A stretch of 64,000 nucleotides of DNA from Hymenopellis radicata (GCA_015501595.1 JADNRX010000233.1:1-64000); one strand, 5' to 3'. Shown: positions 45,303 to 57,696, counted from the stretch's first letter. The notes: generated by a model not told the origin, from the sequence alone. Numbers and translations: made by a program.

Positions 45303-46066
45303 CCAATCTGAGGTAGTCCGACGCAGTAGCCAGATAGCCGACCTCCCCAGAGAGGGAAAGGCCGCGTGAATTAGAACACTCCTAATTAGAGCTCCTATTC
45401 CCTTGGCTTGATTTTGCAAATGGATGACATCACTTGTCAAAAGGAAGCCAAGGGAATAGGGGAGGGTTACATAATGTACATGATGTAAGATGGGTGGGCA
45501 ACGTGAAAACTACTGGCGTAACCGGTAAGAGCCAGTATAAGAAACGAGTCTTTAGAAAACGTACCTGGCGGCGATGCGGTAAGAGCTGGGGTCATGCGAG
45601 ACATGACTCGCATTACTATGCGTCCCGCTAGGCGTGAGATAGTTGACCGAGTGCGTCCTCGATCAACCAGAAAAATTCATAAATGAATAACGGAGATGTG
45701 CGGTTTGTTTTAGGACCCGTTGGAAAACCGTTGGGTAACAAACCAACAACACCTCAAGGTTTCTGTAAGAAGTTAGTGATAAAGCAATGAGCCGTAGGCG
45801 GAGGAAACTCACTCGGTTTGTTTTGGGACCCGTTGGAAAAACCGTTGGGTAACAAACCGACGACGCCTCATAGGACCCAGCCGTAGGCTTATAGGTAGAG
45901 ACATCAGTAAGTGAGTCCTAAAAGAGGGAGAAGGCTGAATACTCACCTCATATTGGCCTTGTGTAATCCAAGATTAAATCCGACCAATCTGAGGTAGTCC
46001 GACGCAGTAGCCAGATAGCCGACCTCCCCAGAGAGGGAAAGGCCGCGTGAATTAGAACACTCCTAA
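45303..46066. repeat. Unit flanked by 83-bp direct repeats
   Basis: An 83-bp sequence starting CCAATCTGAGGTAGTCCGAC and ending AACACTCCTAA occurs at 45303-45385 and 45984-46066. Between them lie two copies of a hairpin phrase, GGTTTGTTTT(A/G)GGACCCGTTGG...CCGTTGGGTAACAAACC (about 45702-45746 and 45814-45860). The part 45497-45945 recurs at 58292-58735 in the spacer of the large palindrome. It may be a tiny LTR-like (TRIM) element, but no primer-binding site was identified. Confidence 0.5.
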
Positions 46067-46283
46067 ATGGGTACCAATGTCGGGGAGATCATTCGAAAGA
46101 TGGTGTTAATTAGGGTTTTGAAGTCAGGTTAAGCTTGACCGGTCAAGTCGCTTAACCTGACCGGACTTAACCGAAATTTTGACCGAAGACCTTTGACCGG
46201 TCATACAATTTGACCGGTCACGGTCAAGGGTCAAGCCATAATCCAGTATTTTCCTTGACTGCAGATGACCGGTCATGACCGGT

Positions 46284-46786
46284 TAGAGACGGACGCGAGC
46301 CTATACTCAAGTATATTCATACTCATCATGCGAATAACTCATGCCTCAAGACCAATACTTACGACTCACGACTCTACTCAAGACTCTACTCTACTCAAGA
46401 CTCTACTCGCGAGTATTCATGAGTCTTGAGTATATAAATACTCAAGTATACTCAAGTATACTCACCAAATTAGACAGTCGGCAGATCTATTTAAGCTAGC
46501 AAGTAGGATATTGAGTCGTATTTATATTAGTAAGGACTTTTGTTGAGACTAGAGGTAAAGATAGAGCAGGCTTACAACATATCTGCTGAGCTATTGCATG
46601 TAGATGAAGTGATGAGTATTCATGAGTATGAGTTTACTGAATACTCATGGCACTAGAGGTAGATTCGGTACTCACCAAATACTCTAGACTCTACTCTACT
46701 CATTCGCGAGTATACTCTTAACTCACACAATGAGTACACATTTATTCACGAGTATTTTTTATACTCTATACTCGCGTCCGTCTCTA
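46284..46786. mobile_element. hAT MITE, family E, second copy
   Basis: Same 16-bp ends as at 17477, 503 bp, exact duplication TGACCGGT at 46276-46283 and 46787-46794. Copy 1 of element F lacks it, giving an empty site. Its target is F's own subterminal word. Confidence 0.93.
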
Positions 46787-48489
46787 TGACCGGTCATAAC
46801 CGGTAAAATTGGTTCGTGCCTTACGAGCATACCTGTGCTAAATAGCACAGGCTGCAGTCGCAGTGCACGATACTTTCCCATGCCTCCCGACGATGCGATG
46901 TTGTAGACAACGTCACATCAGGCGCGAGACAATGGGGAAGCAGGAAGGAGAATGTCAGCCACTTGCCGGCATGGTGATGGGGACGTCGCCGTGGTGTTGG
47001 TCTGGCGGTATTGTCATCGACGTCTGGCGGCGTTGTTGTCGTGGTGGGGAGCATGTCGTCATTGTAGGGCCGTCGTTGCCTGCAAATTAAGCACGTTAAT
47101 CTAATAAAGTTAAGTAGTAGAAAAACACGCACCTCGCAGACATCGGTGTCATATCATCTACTCCTCTAGCGTAGGCGCCGTATCGAGATGTCATTGCCAT
47201 CATCGTGGCATCTTTGTCGCCGTTGTTGTGCCATGGACGTCGTGGCATCGTGCTGGTACAGCCGTCGTAGTGGTGGTGGAGCTGACGTTGTCGAGAGGTT
47301 GACGGTCGCCTGAGCGTATCTCAGTGCTGCGACGACGACATACAGAAAATGCTGCCTCGCCGGGGCTTACGCGGTCTCGCCGTCATTACTGCTGATAAGA
47401 GCTAAGTCATAGACATAAAGCTTGAAAACCACGCATCTTAACGACGCCAGCGGTCAGCAGACAGCGCGACGTCGAGTCCTTGTCACGATTGTGATCTGCT
47501 GCCTCACCGGGGCTTACGCGTGTTCTCGTCGTCGTTGTTGCTGCCGGAGAGGAAAACTTTGGTGGTGATGGTAGTGTCTTCGTTGTAACAGGGTCGTCCT
47601 CTGTGTTGGCGTGTCGTATCCGGGTTGGGCTGGTGTCGGTGCTGTGGAGGTGGTGGTGGCGGTGCAGTCGTCGTCGCCGTGGAGACGTGGTCACGATCCT
47701 CGTGGTGGGGTAGTCGTCGTCGTCCTGGAGGTGTATTCCTGTGAATGAAGATAAGTTCATGTTGAACAAAACAACGTACCTTGACGATGCCGCCTGTCAG
47801 CAGACAGCGCGGCATCGAGTTCCCAAGTCCATATTCTGAGTCCTCTGACCCGGGGAGAACCTCCATCATCGTTGTCGGTGATTTGCTGCCTCGTTGGAGG
47901 GCTTACGCGTCCAGCGGGGCCGCCGGGGCTCTTCAAGCCCGTGTATCCATGGAAAAAGTGAAAAAAAGAGTTAGATTGAAGAAGAAAGACGCCTGGAAGA
48001 CCCGCGTCCCAAGGTCGGGTCTTCGGAAGCCAGGCGTCGCGAGATGGTGGTGGTCGAAGGTTGAGATGTGCGTATTCGGATGATCGGACCGGTGCATTTT
48101 CAGCGCCGGAACCAACCTCGGGACACGAACGGTGCAAGAACGAAGCCGTTCTAGCTGCTCGGATATCTCGGGATACATTCCTACAATGTTTCTTACCATC
48201 TTTCATTTTTAGCTATTTTTTGGTTAGTGAAAGGATTGCGTACAAGTAACTACTGAGTTGCTGGTAAGTACTGTTAACATTGAAGTACTTGTGAGTACAC
48301 GGGCCATGTATCTTAACGGAAATATATATATACCTATAACTGTGCATTTCTGGGATGCTCTACCAAGCTCAATCGTACAATGTGAAGTAAATACAATATA
48401 AAGCATGAAGATCAGTCCGCCAACATAGCGAGTTTTCTTACCTTTCGGGGATGGAACGATGATGAAGTCTCAGGATTCACCGTAAGCAT

Positions 48490-48573
48490 GTCCAAATGGC
48501 CCAGTGGGTAAAGCGAGTGCTGCTTGATGTCTGGTTACCTTCGAAGTCTAGTGTTCAATACCTAGTTGTGCCA
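48490..48573 (+). tRNA. tRNA-like Pol III unit, inverted copy
   Basis: Copy of the unit at 20690-20773, now on the plus strand, with A box, B-box-like TTCAATACC and TTTT at 48574-48577. It points to the element end at 48788. Confidence 0.35.
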
Positions 48574-48788
48574 TTTTGTTACGATCATGACTGATCATAA
48601 CCAGTCTTAACTCGGCTACGGTCGTAACCGGTTAAAACTGCTTGACCGGGCTTAACTTGACCGGTCAGCCTGCTTAACCGGTTACGGTTAACGGTCGGGC
48701 AAAATTCTGGATTTGCGTGACCGGTTCGGTTACCGGTTAACTCAGATTAAGGTCACTTAACCTGACTTAACCGGACTTTCGAACCCTA

Positions 48789-49460
48789 AATCTCTTCATC
48801 AAATAACATAGTTCCTCTTGTAGAAAGGTTGTAAATGAATACCTAAAGGTAGCCCAGTATACTGTATTATTACAGCATGGTCTTCGCATAACGCGTAACG
48901 GGGGGGTCATTTAATCTTATCAGACCCCGCCGATCACCTGGAAATCCTTATCGGGTTTCCATCAATTTTTTTAAATAAAAATCTGTGAAGACTTGCCTGT
49001 AATAGTACAGTAATTTAGTGAGACATTCATATATTAAATAACTAGAAATGCGAAAATGCTTAAAACAGCACTGGGGACCTATCTATACATAGATCACTGG
49101 GTTGAGAACACTCTCCATATTATAAATAAAGATTTATTACTACTATAAACGATGTAGCAAGACCTTAAGTCCCCTCAATGGCAGGATCCTGTGCTATATC
49201 TCTGATGGCCCTGGAGCAGTTATCCTGATATATCTCTTGAACCCTTTCATGAAATGACCTGAAAATGATATCAGATATCGCTCTATAGTACTTCTAAATG
49301 ATATCAAAGTCACAAGGCTATAGGATATATATAAGGCCTACTAGAAGTGTAGCGCATTTTTGCGCTCCTAATATCTCCTCCAGTTTTGAAGCTATGACAA
49401 AATAGTTTTGGATTTCTGGCCCAAAAAACTATAAGAAGATTTTCATCACCTCAGCAGCTT
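48789..49460. repeat. Family J pieces with a MITE
   Basis: 48789 to about 48858 is the 5' half of the J repeat whose other half is at 22642. A MITE with ATTACA-type ends follows (48862-49010, TA flanks). From 49011 to about 49445 J sequence resumes (AACTAGAAATGCG..., GATATCAGATATCGC). Confidence 0.55.
48862..49010. mobile_element. Short MITE (ATTACA subtype)
   Basis: CTGTATTATTACAGCATGG...GCCTGTAATAGTACAG between TA dinucleotides, inside a J repeat. Confidence 0.65.
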
Positions 49461-49464
49461 GAAT

Positions 49465-49520
49465 CACCACCCTTCTTATATGAGGGGATATCTAATTAGC
49501 CCCTACGGCATAGGGTGGTG
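49465..49520. repeat. 56-bp hairpin unit
   Basis: Arms CACCACCC and GGGTGGTG, with an inner GGGG...CCCC. Near-identical to about 23927-23976. Confidence 0.6.
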
Positions 49521-49625
49521 AGCCAATATATATCTAGACTGACACCACTACTCACCATGACATATATTAACAGTTCAACCACCCCCCAGTAGGATCATCC
49601 CTACCCCAAATTCTTCACGACGACC

Positions 49626-50801
49626 TAGAGACCTCAACGAGTCATACTTAAGTATGACTCGCGATCCGTCGAGCGAGTACTCGCGCTCTGAAGCGCCTAC
49701 TCGTGATCCACCGTTGACTCGACTCGCGTTAATTTGCGAGTCAGACGGGTCGAGTCAGGCGAGTTTGCGAGTAAACTCACGGGTCACCGCACCCAAATCT
49801 ATTCATGCCCGGCGAGCATCCCCGGGCAATGGCACGGGGACACTCAGCCATGCATGAGCACAGACTGAGGGTGCTGGTTGTGGTTGGAGCAGTGATGGTG
49901 GTGGTGGGAGGAGTGTGAGTGCTGGTGGAAGTGCTGGTATGAGTGCTGATGGTGGTGGGATGGTCGTTGTCATTCCAACAACACATTGCTATCCTCATTG
50001 ACGTTAGAGACCTCAACGACTCAGATCCGGATCAGATCCGCGATCCATCATGCGAGTACCCGTAGCCAAAAGTGCTGATCCGTGATCCTTATGTGATCCG
50101 ACCTGCCACGAATCGACGGATCAGACGGATCGGATCACCGAGAACACCGAGCGGGTCGAGTACTCGAGTAAACTCGAGTATTCCACGCACCCAAATCTAT
50201 TCATGCCCAACGAGTATCCCCGGGCAATGGCACGGGGACACTCAGTCGTGCATGATGCAGACTGAGGGTGGTGATAGCAGAGGAGGAGGTCATGGTGGTG
50301 GTGTGGAGGCAAGAGTGATGGTAGATGGTGATGGTGGTGGTGGTGGTAGTGGTGTGGGTAGTGGTGGTGTGGATGGTGTGAGTCGTCGTTGTCGGCTCCA
50401 TCAGCGCACCACTCACCGTGTCAACGCGTCATCCTCCCGCCATCCATCATCACTCCATCCACGTCTTCACTCCATCCCCGTCGTCATCATTGTCCGGGAG
50501 TCGTGGTCGTCCGGGAGTCGTGGTCATCTGGGAGTCGTGGTCGTCCGGGAGTCGTGGTCGTCCGGGAGTCGTGGTCGTGGTCGTCCAGAGTCGGCGCCGT
50601 GAAGTCGTCCGTTGCTGCTGTCATAAAGACAGCAGCAAGCCCAGCACTCAGCCGGGGCACAATCCTCACCCCAGAGGCTACCTGACAGTCGTCAGAGTGG
50701 CAGCGGCGACAATCGTCGCTCGCTGGGTGGTGATCGTAGTGGTGGGAGAGAAAGATGAGAGAGATCGAGTTATCGATCAGAGGCTTACGCGGCCTCTCGG
50801 C
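49626..50801. mobile_element. Two truncated family B ends (B4, B5)
   Basis: TAGAGACCTCAACGAGTC starts at 49626 and TAGAGACCTCAACGACTC at 50005, both left-hand termini in the same orientation, without matching right ends. B4 resembles the right part of B3 in reverse. B5 is cut at 50801 by the start of F1. Both contain the hairpin core CCCCGGGCAATGGCACGGGG (49820-49839 and 50218-50237). CAC/GTG triplet runs give long spurious frames. Confidence 0.7.
50492..50592. repeat. Short tandem repeat, about 18-bp unit
   Basis: About five copies of GTCGTGGTCGTCCGGGA with small variations, inside element B5. Confidence 0.8.
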
Positions 50802-51193
50802 TAGGGTTTGAAAGTCAAGTTACGCTTAACCGGTTAAGGTGCATAACTTGACCGGACTTGACCGAAAATTTGACTGATCGCAACGTAACCGGTCACAAAC
50901 TTAACCGGTTACGGTTACCGGCTATGATCCGCCAGAGGTAAACACCTAACTGGCATCTAACTGGCTAAAACCGGTCTTAACTGGTCAAGTTAAGACCGGT
51001 TTTAACCGGTCAAGACTGTCAACTCTCCACATAAAGGAATATATATTTTGTACCTACTACGAGCTCGAGGAACAGCAAAAAAAACCGGAGAGTACAGGTG
51101 AAACTAACATATACAAACAGACTGTAATATAAAAATGATCGTAGCAGTCCGTTTCACATATACAAACCACGACATACACCTACGGGGACCAAT

Positions 51194-54100
51194 ATGGCCA
51201 ACAAGAAGACCATTGCGAAAAAACGGACAGCACCCACCAAGAAATCGACCCCCCCGTTGCAAACACGGTCGACGACGGCGTCGACCTCCAAGTCGGGCTC
51301 CAGCAAACGTCACCGAGGGAATACGACATCCGAGGTAGATGAGAGTGAAGCCGATGAACCGGAAGCCGCACCCGCGAAGCGTCGCCGAGGAAAGAAGGCA
51401 GCGAAACCCGACCCCGTATCGTCGCCCGAGTCAGCCATGGACGTCGATGAGGATGAAGGAGACGAGGAATCTGCAGATGAGGATGCTCCGGTAAGCTGAC
51501 GCTGTTAATAAAGAATGATAGTTTGACTGACCGAGCAAGATCCTCCATGCACGCCATGTTGCCGAGATTGCCAAGATACAGCCAACAAGGGAAGCCGCTG
51601 ACGACTTGAACAGCATATTTGAACCGGTCAAGAAGGTTGTCTTCCGTGGCCTTCATAACGATTTGCCGCAAACAGGACGATTCTGCACTATCTGCAAGTT
51701 AGTATTATTCTATGGTCGCAACTTCATTTGCTTACCTGGTCGTCAGAGCGAACCCATCCATCGTTGAGGGTAAAGGAGGCCTCCGCGCCGCATTCAAGGT
51801 TGGAAGTAATTCGTCGCTGCGTGTCCATTGTCGGCAGCATTTCGCGGTGTACGAAAAGTACTGCAAGGATAAGGGAATAGAAATCCGCCAAAAAGCGAAG
51901 CCGGCAGATATGGTAAAGGCAGAGGAGGTGGCGGCAAAGAAGGCGGAGGTGGTCAAAGCGGGGAAAGACCCAAACGCGGGGACCTTGTTGGGTGTCTTCA
52001 AGCCGTCGAAGGTTCCAAAGGAGTTTTCAGTGAAATCTGCGGAGGAGCACATTGCGAAGTTCATCTGCTGCACGGATCAGGTAAGTTTGGATTGCAGTAA
52101 ACTATACACGTACTGATTTCAGGCAGTCTCTCGCCACCGCCGACGCCGCCAAATTCCGCAACGTACTCGTCGCCATGCGCCCAGCCACCCGATCTCGTGA
52201 ACTCCCCACATCCCACAAAATCATGAAATACATCCATAACGAATGTGTCGCGGCTTTAGAAGCTGACAAGAAATCAATCCAGGTAAGTCAGATTAAAATT
52301 TGAAGCATGCAACTCACCTTTATGACAGGAGGCGCTTGGCGTGGTCTGCTGTGCCGCGGATGGGTGGACCGCCGAAAGACTTGCGCGAAAGACGGGATTC
52401 CTCGGCGTCACTGGAACTTGGACAGTGATTGCGCTCCGCAAGAAGAAAATGCCGCGATGGAGTATCCGCACCGCCGTCATTGGATTCCGAGCAATCGAGG
52501 GCGACCATAGTGGCGAGAACGAGGGCAGGTACTTTTTCAGTACCTGCCAGCGAGTTGGTATCATCGATGTTGACCGAAAGATCTCGAAGGTCTGTTGGTT
52601 TGTACGCGTTTACCAGTTCCCTTTGCTGAGTTTGAATTTTTCAGCTTGGTGATCTCACCTTGGATAACGCGCCCAGCAACGGTCCCCTCTGCGTCACGCT
52701 CGAGAAGCTTCACCGCGCACTGGATCTAGGCGATTGGAATGCCGCCCAACACCAGCTAATGTCCTCTTCTCTCTTTCCACTGTGAATATATCTAACTTGC
52801 ATTAGGTGTCTTGCACATATTCTCAATCTTGGAATCGAAGCCGTCATGACCGAGATCACGTCGCAGGCCGCCCTCGCTACTACACAAGCCATTTGGGAGT
52901 GGGATCCTAGCGAGCCCGATAATCTTATACACGGCGACATCGACTGTCTCGCGGCCATTCGGACGTTAAGTGTCAAAATTCAAGCCTCTGGCCAACGGAT
53001 CGCGTACTTCCACGGCCTTCAAAACCGAGTTGAAAATGGAGCCTACCCTTTCCTTAATCCTCCATGGAAATACACGTTGGGGAACCGCGTATGGAATGGT
53101 TGATCGCGCTATTGAACTTTCGAGCGTAAGTCCCTTCTGCGGTCGCCGGTACTCAAGTGTTTACTCACTAATGTTTAGGCCATCAATCGTTTCATTTCTG
53201 CAGCGGACGAGCGCTTTGGCCCCATCACCATCATCCGACAGAAGGGCAAGCCCGTCAAGAAAATTCCTTGGACGGCATTCAAGCTTAAACCGAAAGCCTG
53301 GCTTCGTGTTGTGGATATTCGCGAGATTCTTGCTGTGCGTTCTTGTGTTTTCTTTTAGTTGATTTTATTAATTTTCCCTTAGGATCCGCATGGTATTCAA
53401 CAGAGCTGGTCGTCGAGCGAGACACCCACGATCTACAGTGTCCTTCCTGCGTACGAAACGCTCCTCAGAGCCTGGACCATCAAGCGGAACGACCCAAAAT
53501 ACACGTTATATCATTCCGCACTCGATGCCGGCTTCGAAAAGTTTGACAAGTACTACAGCAAGTTCGATCTCAAACCCTCTTATATTCTCGCTATGTGTAC
53601 GTGGGCTTTTCGTGTCTGATCCTCCGCTCACCTTTATGAATAGTCGTACATCCCAATTACAAGCTTCTCTGGACGGATACGAACTGGGGCGGTGCGGACG
53701 CTCAGAAGGAGGAAATCGCAAAGGGTAACAAGAACGCCAAGAACTGGCAAGAGGAAGCGCGAAAGGTCGTCGAAACTGCTGTGCGTTATGATTCGGATTT
53801 CTAATGTTTTCAACATTAACCATTAAACAGATGGAAAAGTATTGGCCTCTACGCCTCACTGGGGACTATCTTGGTCCCGACAACTTGGACTCTGATAGCT
53901 CTGAGTCCGACTACGACCAGGACGACGATGACGATGACGACGATGAGCCAGAAGACAAAGGCGATGATCAAGACGTACCCCCTGCTACTTCTTCCCCTGC
54001 TCCTACTCGTTCCTCATCACCCGCGGTAACCTCAGATGCAGACGAGGATCCTAACGATGCATTTGAAAAGGCGCGCGCCGCTCTCGTTAAGACTCGCGGA

Positions 54101-54582
54101 AACGATCGCTATAAGTCTTGGGAGTCGGAGCTGCGTGCGTGGACCAAGCGCATGTCGAAATCCGTCACAGCCAAAACCGACTTATGTGTCTATTGGCCGG
54201 TTAGTCCTCCCATCTCATTCTTATTCTTCTCTCTTACCTCCTGATCTAGAAAAATGCTCGTCGTTATCCAACAGTTGCCCGCATCGCCGTCGACATCCTC
54301 CCTGCACAGGCGACATCAGTCTCCTGTGAGCGGTTGTTCTCTAGCAGTGGCGAAACCGCGTCTGTTTTACGCGCGAAGCTGGGCTCGGTCAAGTTTGAAG
54401 AGCTCCAACTGATGAAGGCGCGATGGCGCGAGGACAAGACAGACTTTGCGAAAGTCAACGAGGCAGAAAACGATGAGGTCGTAAGTATTGATCCTTTCGC
54501 GGCGTTACTCCAAGAGGATGAAGAGCGCGCCCTTCTTGATGCCCAGTTGGAGGCCCTCAGTTCTTCGTTCACATCAGATTAA
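51194..54582 (+). CDS. hAT transposase, 12 exons (one frameshift)
   Basis: It would cut and rejoin the element's ends in the nucleus. Exons: 51194-51490, 51540-51697, 51747-52080, 52127-52282, 52329-52589, 52645-52760, 52806-53125, 53179-53334, 53383-53596, 53644-53780, 53831-54199, 54250-54582, about 949 codons. A basic Ser/Lys-rich N-terminus (MANKKTIAKK) leads to a BED finger (C148, C151, H179, H183). Then come ADGWT (D326), LDNAPSN (D409), MCLAH (C442, H445), GNTRWGTAYG, an acidic run of Asp, and the dimerisation domain CERLFSSSG (C865-E866). An extra A in the run at 53021-53024, absent from the right-hand copy, shifts the frame. Otherwise it looks complete. Two of the proposed donor/acceptor choices (exons 3/4 and 9/10) were fixed by reading frame. 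Confidence 0.85.
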
Positions 54583-54768
54583 TTCGCGTTCTTTGATTAC
54601 TTTATCACGACGTTCATGTAGTTCTACTCGCGTTATTACCTTAATTTCATCTTTTAATGTTCTTCGAGTTGTAAGAGAATCTAAGCAGAACAAAGAGTGT
54701 TGACACTTAAATGAACACGATCATGTAAGACAGATCTGGAACAACTTGATCACTTTCCACCACCATCG

Positions 54769-55240
54769 TTGTGCCGACTTTGCTGCTTTGCTGCCATCTC
54801 CGCTCCAGCAGTCTACTGCTTCGTGTCCTTCTCCCAGCGTGCCAGACGGACGTCCGGTACTTCGCTCACCATTCGTGCAACGCACTCGGACCTTGGAACA
54901 CTCTGCGCGCTAAGCAACAGCGCCGACGAAAGGAGAAGCCTCAAGCGGGTGTCTGAAGAAAAGGGATATTATAGAGAGCAGCAACGGAAGGCAGGAGTGT
55001 ATAGCTCGGTGCGTGCTAGATACTGTTTCCACTGATCTTAACTGATTCTTCATGGCAGAAAGAGAGCCCGAGAACGTCAATCCGACACCAAGTATGCGGG
55101 TGCCCGGAGGCGCAAGAATGCTCATGCAGCAACGTACCGAACCGCTCAACGTCGGCGCGAGTACGTTGGCATTCATTCTCGTGCCACGCTCATCCTCCAC
55201 TCCAAGATTTGCCGCAAATTCAGAAACCAACATCTCGTAA
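54769..55240 (+). CDS. Possible small basic protein gene
   Basis: A GT-AG intron (55009-55058) is convincing, and another may begin at 55161 (GTACGT). Between them one frame reads KRARERQSDTKYAGARRRKN then AHAATYRTAQRRRE, a basic helical stretch like small proteins often seen with Agaricomycete transposons (impression only). The frame joins the upstream exon only in a phase that meets a stop shortly before, and no ATG can be fixed. It could be a broken gene or leader of the next gene. The copy at 61608-62079 (minus) is the same. Confidence 0.3.
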
Positions 55241-55409
55241 TCGCGTCAAGACAAGCACTCGTATGCGTCCATCCGGACAGTACTCGTGCTTGTCGCCTGT
55301 ATATTTATGTATACTATACATTCCTCGATCATTATCTTCCTTGCGCGGCTGTCCCTCGATCATTCCCTTCTTCACCAACCACCACCAGCACCTCCACCAG
55401 CACGTCCAG

Positions 55410-55720
55410 ATGTCGCCGTCGTCCACTTCCCATACCAACACGCCCGTCGAACGCGCCTTTGCTCGTCTTAAAGGCAGGCTCGCCAATCAACCCTTCACCC
55501 AATCCAACGTTATTGCCGCAATGCGCCTAGCCCAATCGTCCGGCGCACTTAAGGTTCGTGAACGTTGGTCTTCCATTTATCTGCGACTCATTATTCCATT
55601 TAGAATGCTGCCCAGAACAATCGTTCTCTGGGGATGGAGGAGCTGGGAGAGGAATCTGGGATTGTCTTGCAAGGTGTTGCTACCTCCCACCAAGAGGCAA
55701 CACCTGAAGCTGTAGAGTAG
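55410..55720 (+). CDS. Small two-exon protein, 86 aa, unknown
   Basis: Exon 1 (55410-55553) encodes MSPSSTSHTNTPVERAFARL through ...AQSSGALK. A 50-bp GT-AG intron (55554-55603) follows. Exon 2 (55604-55720) encodes NAAQNNRSLGMEELGEESG... and ends in TAG. The start is the first in-frame ATG. The product is small, with an Arg/Leu-rich helix (ERAFARLKGRL) and a Glu-rich tail. I do not recognise a family. It is intact in both arms of the palindrome, lies between transposase and dioxygenase in the same orientation, and could be an accessory protein of the element (inference). Confidence 0.5.
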
Positions 55721-56005
55721 ATTTTCATGTATTCTTTCCTTTGCAGCATTCAATTCATGCTGCTGAAATGGGTAGATTTGATTACTGAGCTTTTATTTGT
55801 ACACCTGGGTACCCAAATATGATCTTTACGCTGTGAATCTGATCAAAAGTTTAAATTTTTTCATCTCTTACCACCACGAACGAGGCGTGATGCCTGACCG
55901 CCCTCATTAGCAGCTCTACTCAGTGAGTCTTTCTTTGTTCCAAGGCAGATACTTGCACCCCGGATATCTGGCCGTCTTCGGATGCGCAGCGTGCCTACGC
56001 TTGGT

Positions 56006-56062
56006 GGGTATGGAGTGGGCCCGAAGACTCGACCTTGGGACGCGGACCCCCACTCCATACCC
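56006..56062. repeat. Hairpin upstream of the dioxygenase gene
   Basis: Perfect 14-bp arms GGGTATGGAGTGGG (56006-56019) and CCCACTCCATACCC (56049-56062). The loop holds GACTCGACCTTGGGACGCGG, close to the inner part of the hairpin at 21225-21275. It lies 64 bp before the ATG of the dioxygenase gene, so it would fall in the promoter or leader. Confidence 0.75.
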
Positions 56063-56125
56063 ATCTGCGTACCTCGTATCTGTATTCTCGCCCTCCTTTA
56101 GACGCGTCTCTCTGCTTCATTGACA

Positions 56126-57696
56126 ATGTTTACTGACATACCTTTCCCAGTGCGCCGAACACGTACTGGACGCGAATTCTCTCCCTGGCAGCAGCTTGGG
56201 GAGGCCATCGCCGTAGACGTCGACTTGGACGCCCTTCTTTCGCTTCGTTACGTGGAAATCGCAGCAGCGGGCACCAACGATGATTGTGAATCCGATGTTG
56301 AACTCGAAAAACCCATGGTACGTCTCCTCCCTCTAATCATATATAAATTCTCATTTGTTTGGCCAGGAATCTTCTCTTCTGGATCGTCCGCAATCTTCCT
56401 CGGGCGCGACTATGCAATCAGGCCAGGCGTACCCGTCGCCCACTCCCACTCCTTCATCCGCATCTGCAGACCAGTTCCCGCGTCACCCGCATCCGAATCC
56501 GTCAACCATCGCCAACGTAACTCACATTCACGTCGTCTTAAGGCTCGCACTCGCGCGCAGACAGATGCTGGAACTTCGGTGAAAGGCGTTGGCCATAAAC
56601 GTCTTCGCGAGGCCCATGATCCTATTGTCGTCGACCTTGATGCCCAAGATCTCCCCGCCGCTGAAGGAGGATGGAAAGGCAAGCGCCGCGACCCACCCAC
56701 CAAAGCACGCACCAAGGATGACCTCGATGCTGTTCTCTCCCAAGATGGCATGCGCCTCATTCGTTACGTGCCGGGAAGTCGTCCAGTGGTGGATCAGAAG
56801 AGGCGAATGATAGCGTTGATTGCGGGAAAACCCCGCGACGAGGAGAAGTGGACGGCGGTCGAGAAGGGAATTGTTGAAGCCATTGACAAAGGCTGTCGTG
56901 GGGTTACTTTTTCGAAGAAGCTGAGCGAGCACAAGCGCGGGCGTTTCCCTGCCCCGGCGATTGGTATTTCTCATGGCGGTGGTGAGCTGGTGCGTGTTTC
57001 TTTTTATCTCATCATTCCTGTTCTCATATTCCTTAGGCCCCCGGGAATCGTGCACTTTCTGGCGCCGTCAAGGACTTCATGCGTGGTCTCTTGCGCGATC
57101 CCTCCTTTATTCGTCTGGCGGGGTGGGTAGGGCGTACGTTTTTCATTGCCTATCCCTTCTTGTTCTGATAATTCGCAGGAACTTTCGAAACACATAATCG
57201 TCCCATGCATACCGCCTACGTCTCCACGCTCGACACGCTCACCGCCGCTCTTCCACACCTCCGTCGTAACTTTAGCAATAATCCGTTTGCTTGCATGACC
57301 GTCAATTGTGGCGGCCGTGTCGTTTGCGAACCACATGGAGACTTCGCGAACAAGCCTGACGGATGGTGTGCCGTCACGCCGTTTGGGCCCTTTGATCATA
57401 CAAAGGGTGGCCATATTGTACTGTGGGATCTTAAGCTTGTTATCGAGCTCCCCGCCGGATGCACCATCTATCTCCCTTCCGCTCTCATTATCCACTCGAA
57501 TATTCGCATTCGGAAGGGCGAGCGTCGATATTCCGTGACGCACTATTCGGCGGGTGGTCTGTTTCGGTGGGTGTACAACGGCGGGCGAACTGATGAAGAA
57601 TTCTGGGCCACAGCTTCCGAAGAAGAGAAAGAGAAGTGGATAGAAGATCGCGAGCGTCGCTGGCACGAGGGCTTGAAATACTTTCCTATTGTTTAA
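56126..57696 (+). CDS. TET/JBP-like 2OG-Fe(II) dioxygenase (one frameshift)
   Basis: Members of the TET/JBP family oxidise 5-methylcytosine or thymine in DNA, using Fe(II), 2-oxoglutarate and oxygen. Exons: 56126-56317, 56367-56989, 57037-57133, 57179-57696, about 476 codons with the frame restored. The N-terminal half is low-complexity and basic (RRLKARTRAQ). The catalytic half carries NCGGRVVCEPHGD (H357, D359 as Fe ligands), KPDGWCAVTPFGPF, GGHIVLWDLKLVIELPAG, LIIHSN (H410, third ligand) and KGERRYSVTHY (R420 or R421 for 2-oxoglutarate). One C is missing near 56471 relative to the right-hand copy, so this copy is frameshifted before the catalytic domain. Identification rests on motif order, not a search. 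A different double-stranded beta-helix oxygenase is the main alternative. Confidence 0.7.

Larger units (their letters stand above)
46111..48788. mobile_element. Non-autonomous hAT element, family F, copy 2 (inverted)
   Basis: This is an inverted copy of 20475-22641, nearly identical, with a family E MITE inserted at 46284-46786. Positions in the two copies add to 69263 on one side of the insert. The difference on the other side is exactly 511 bp, the MITE plus its 8-bp duplication. Only scattered substitutions separate the copies. Right flank AATCTCTT is the reverse complement of copy 1's right flank. Confidence 0.9.
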
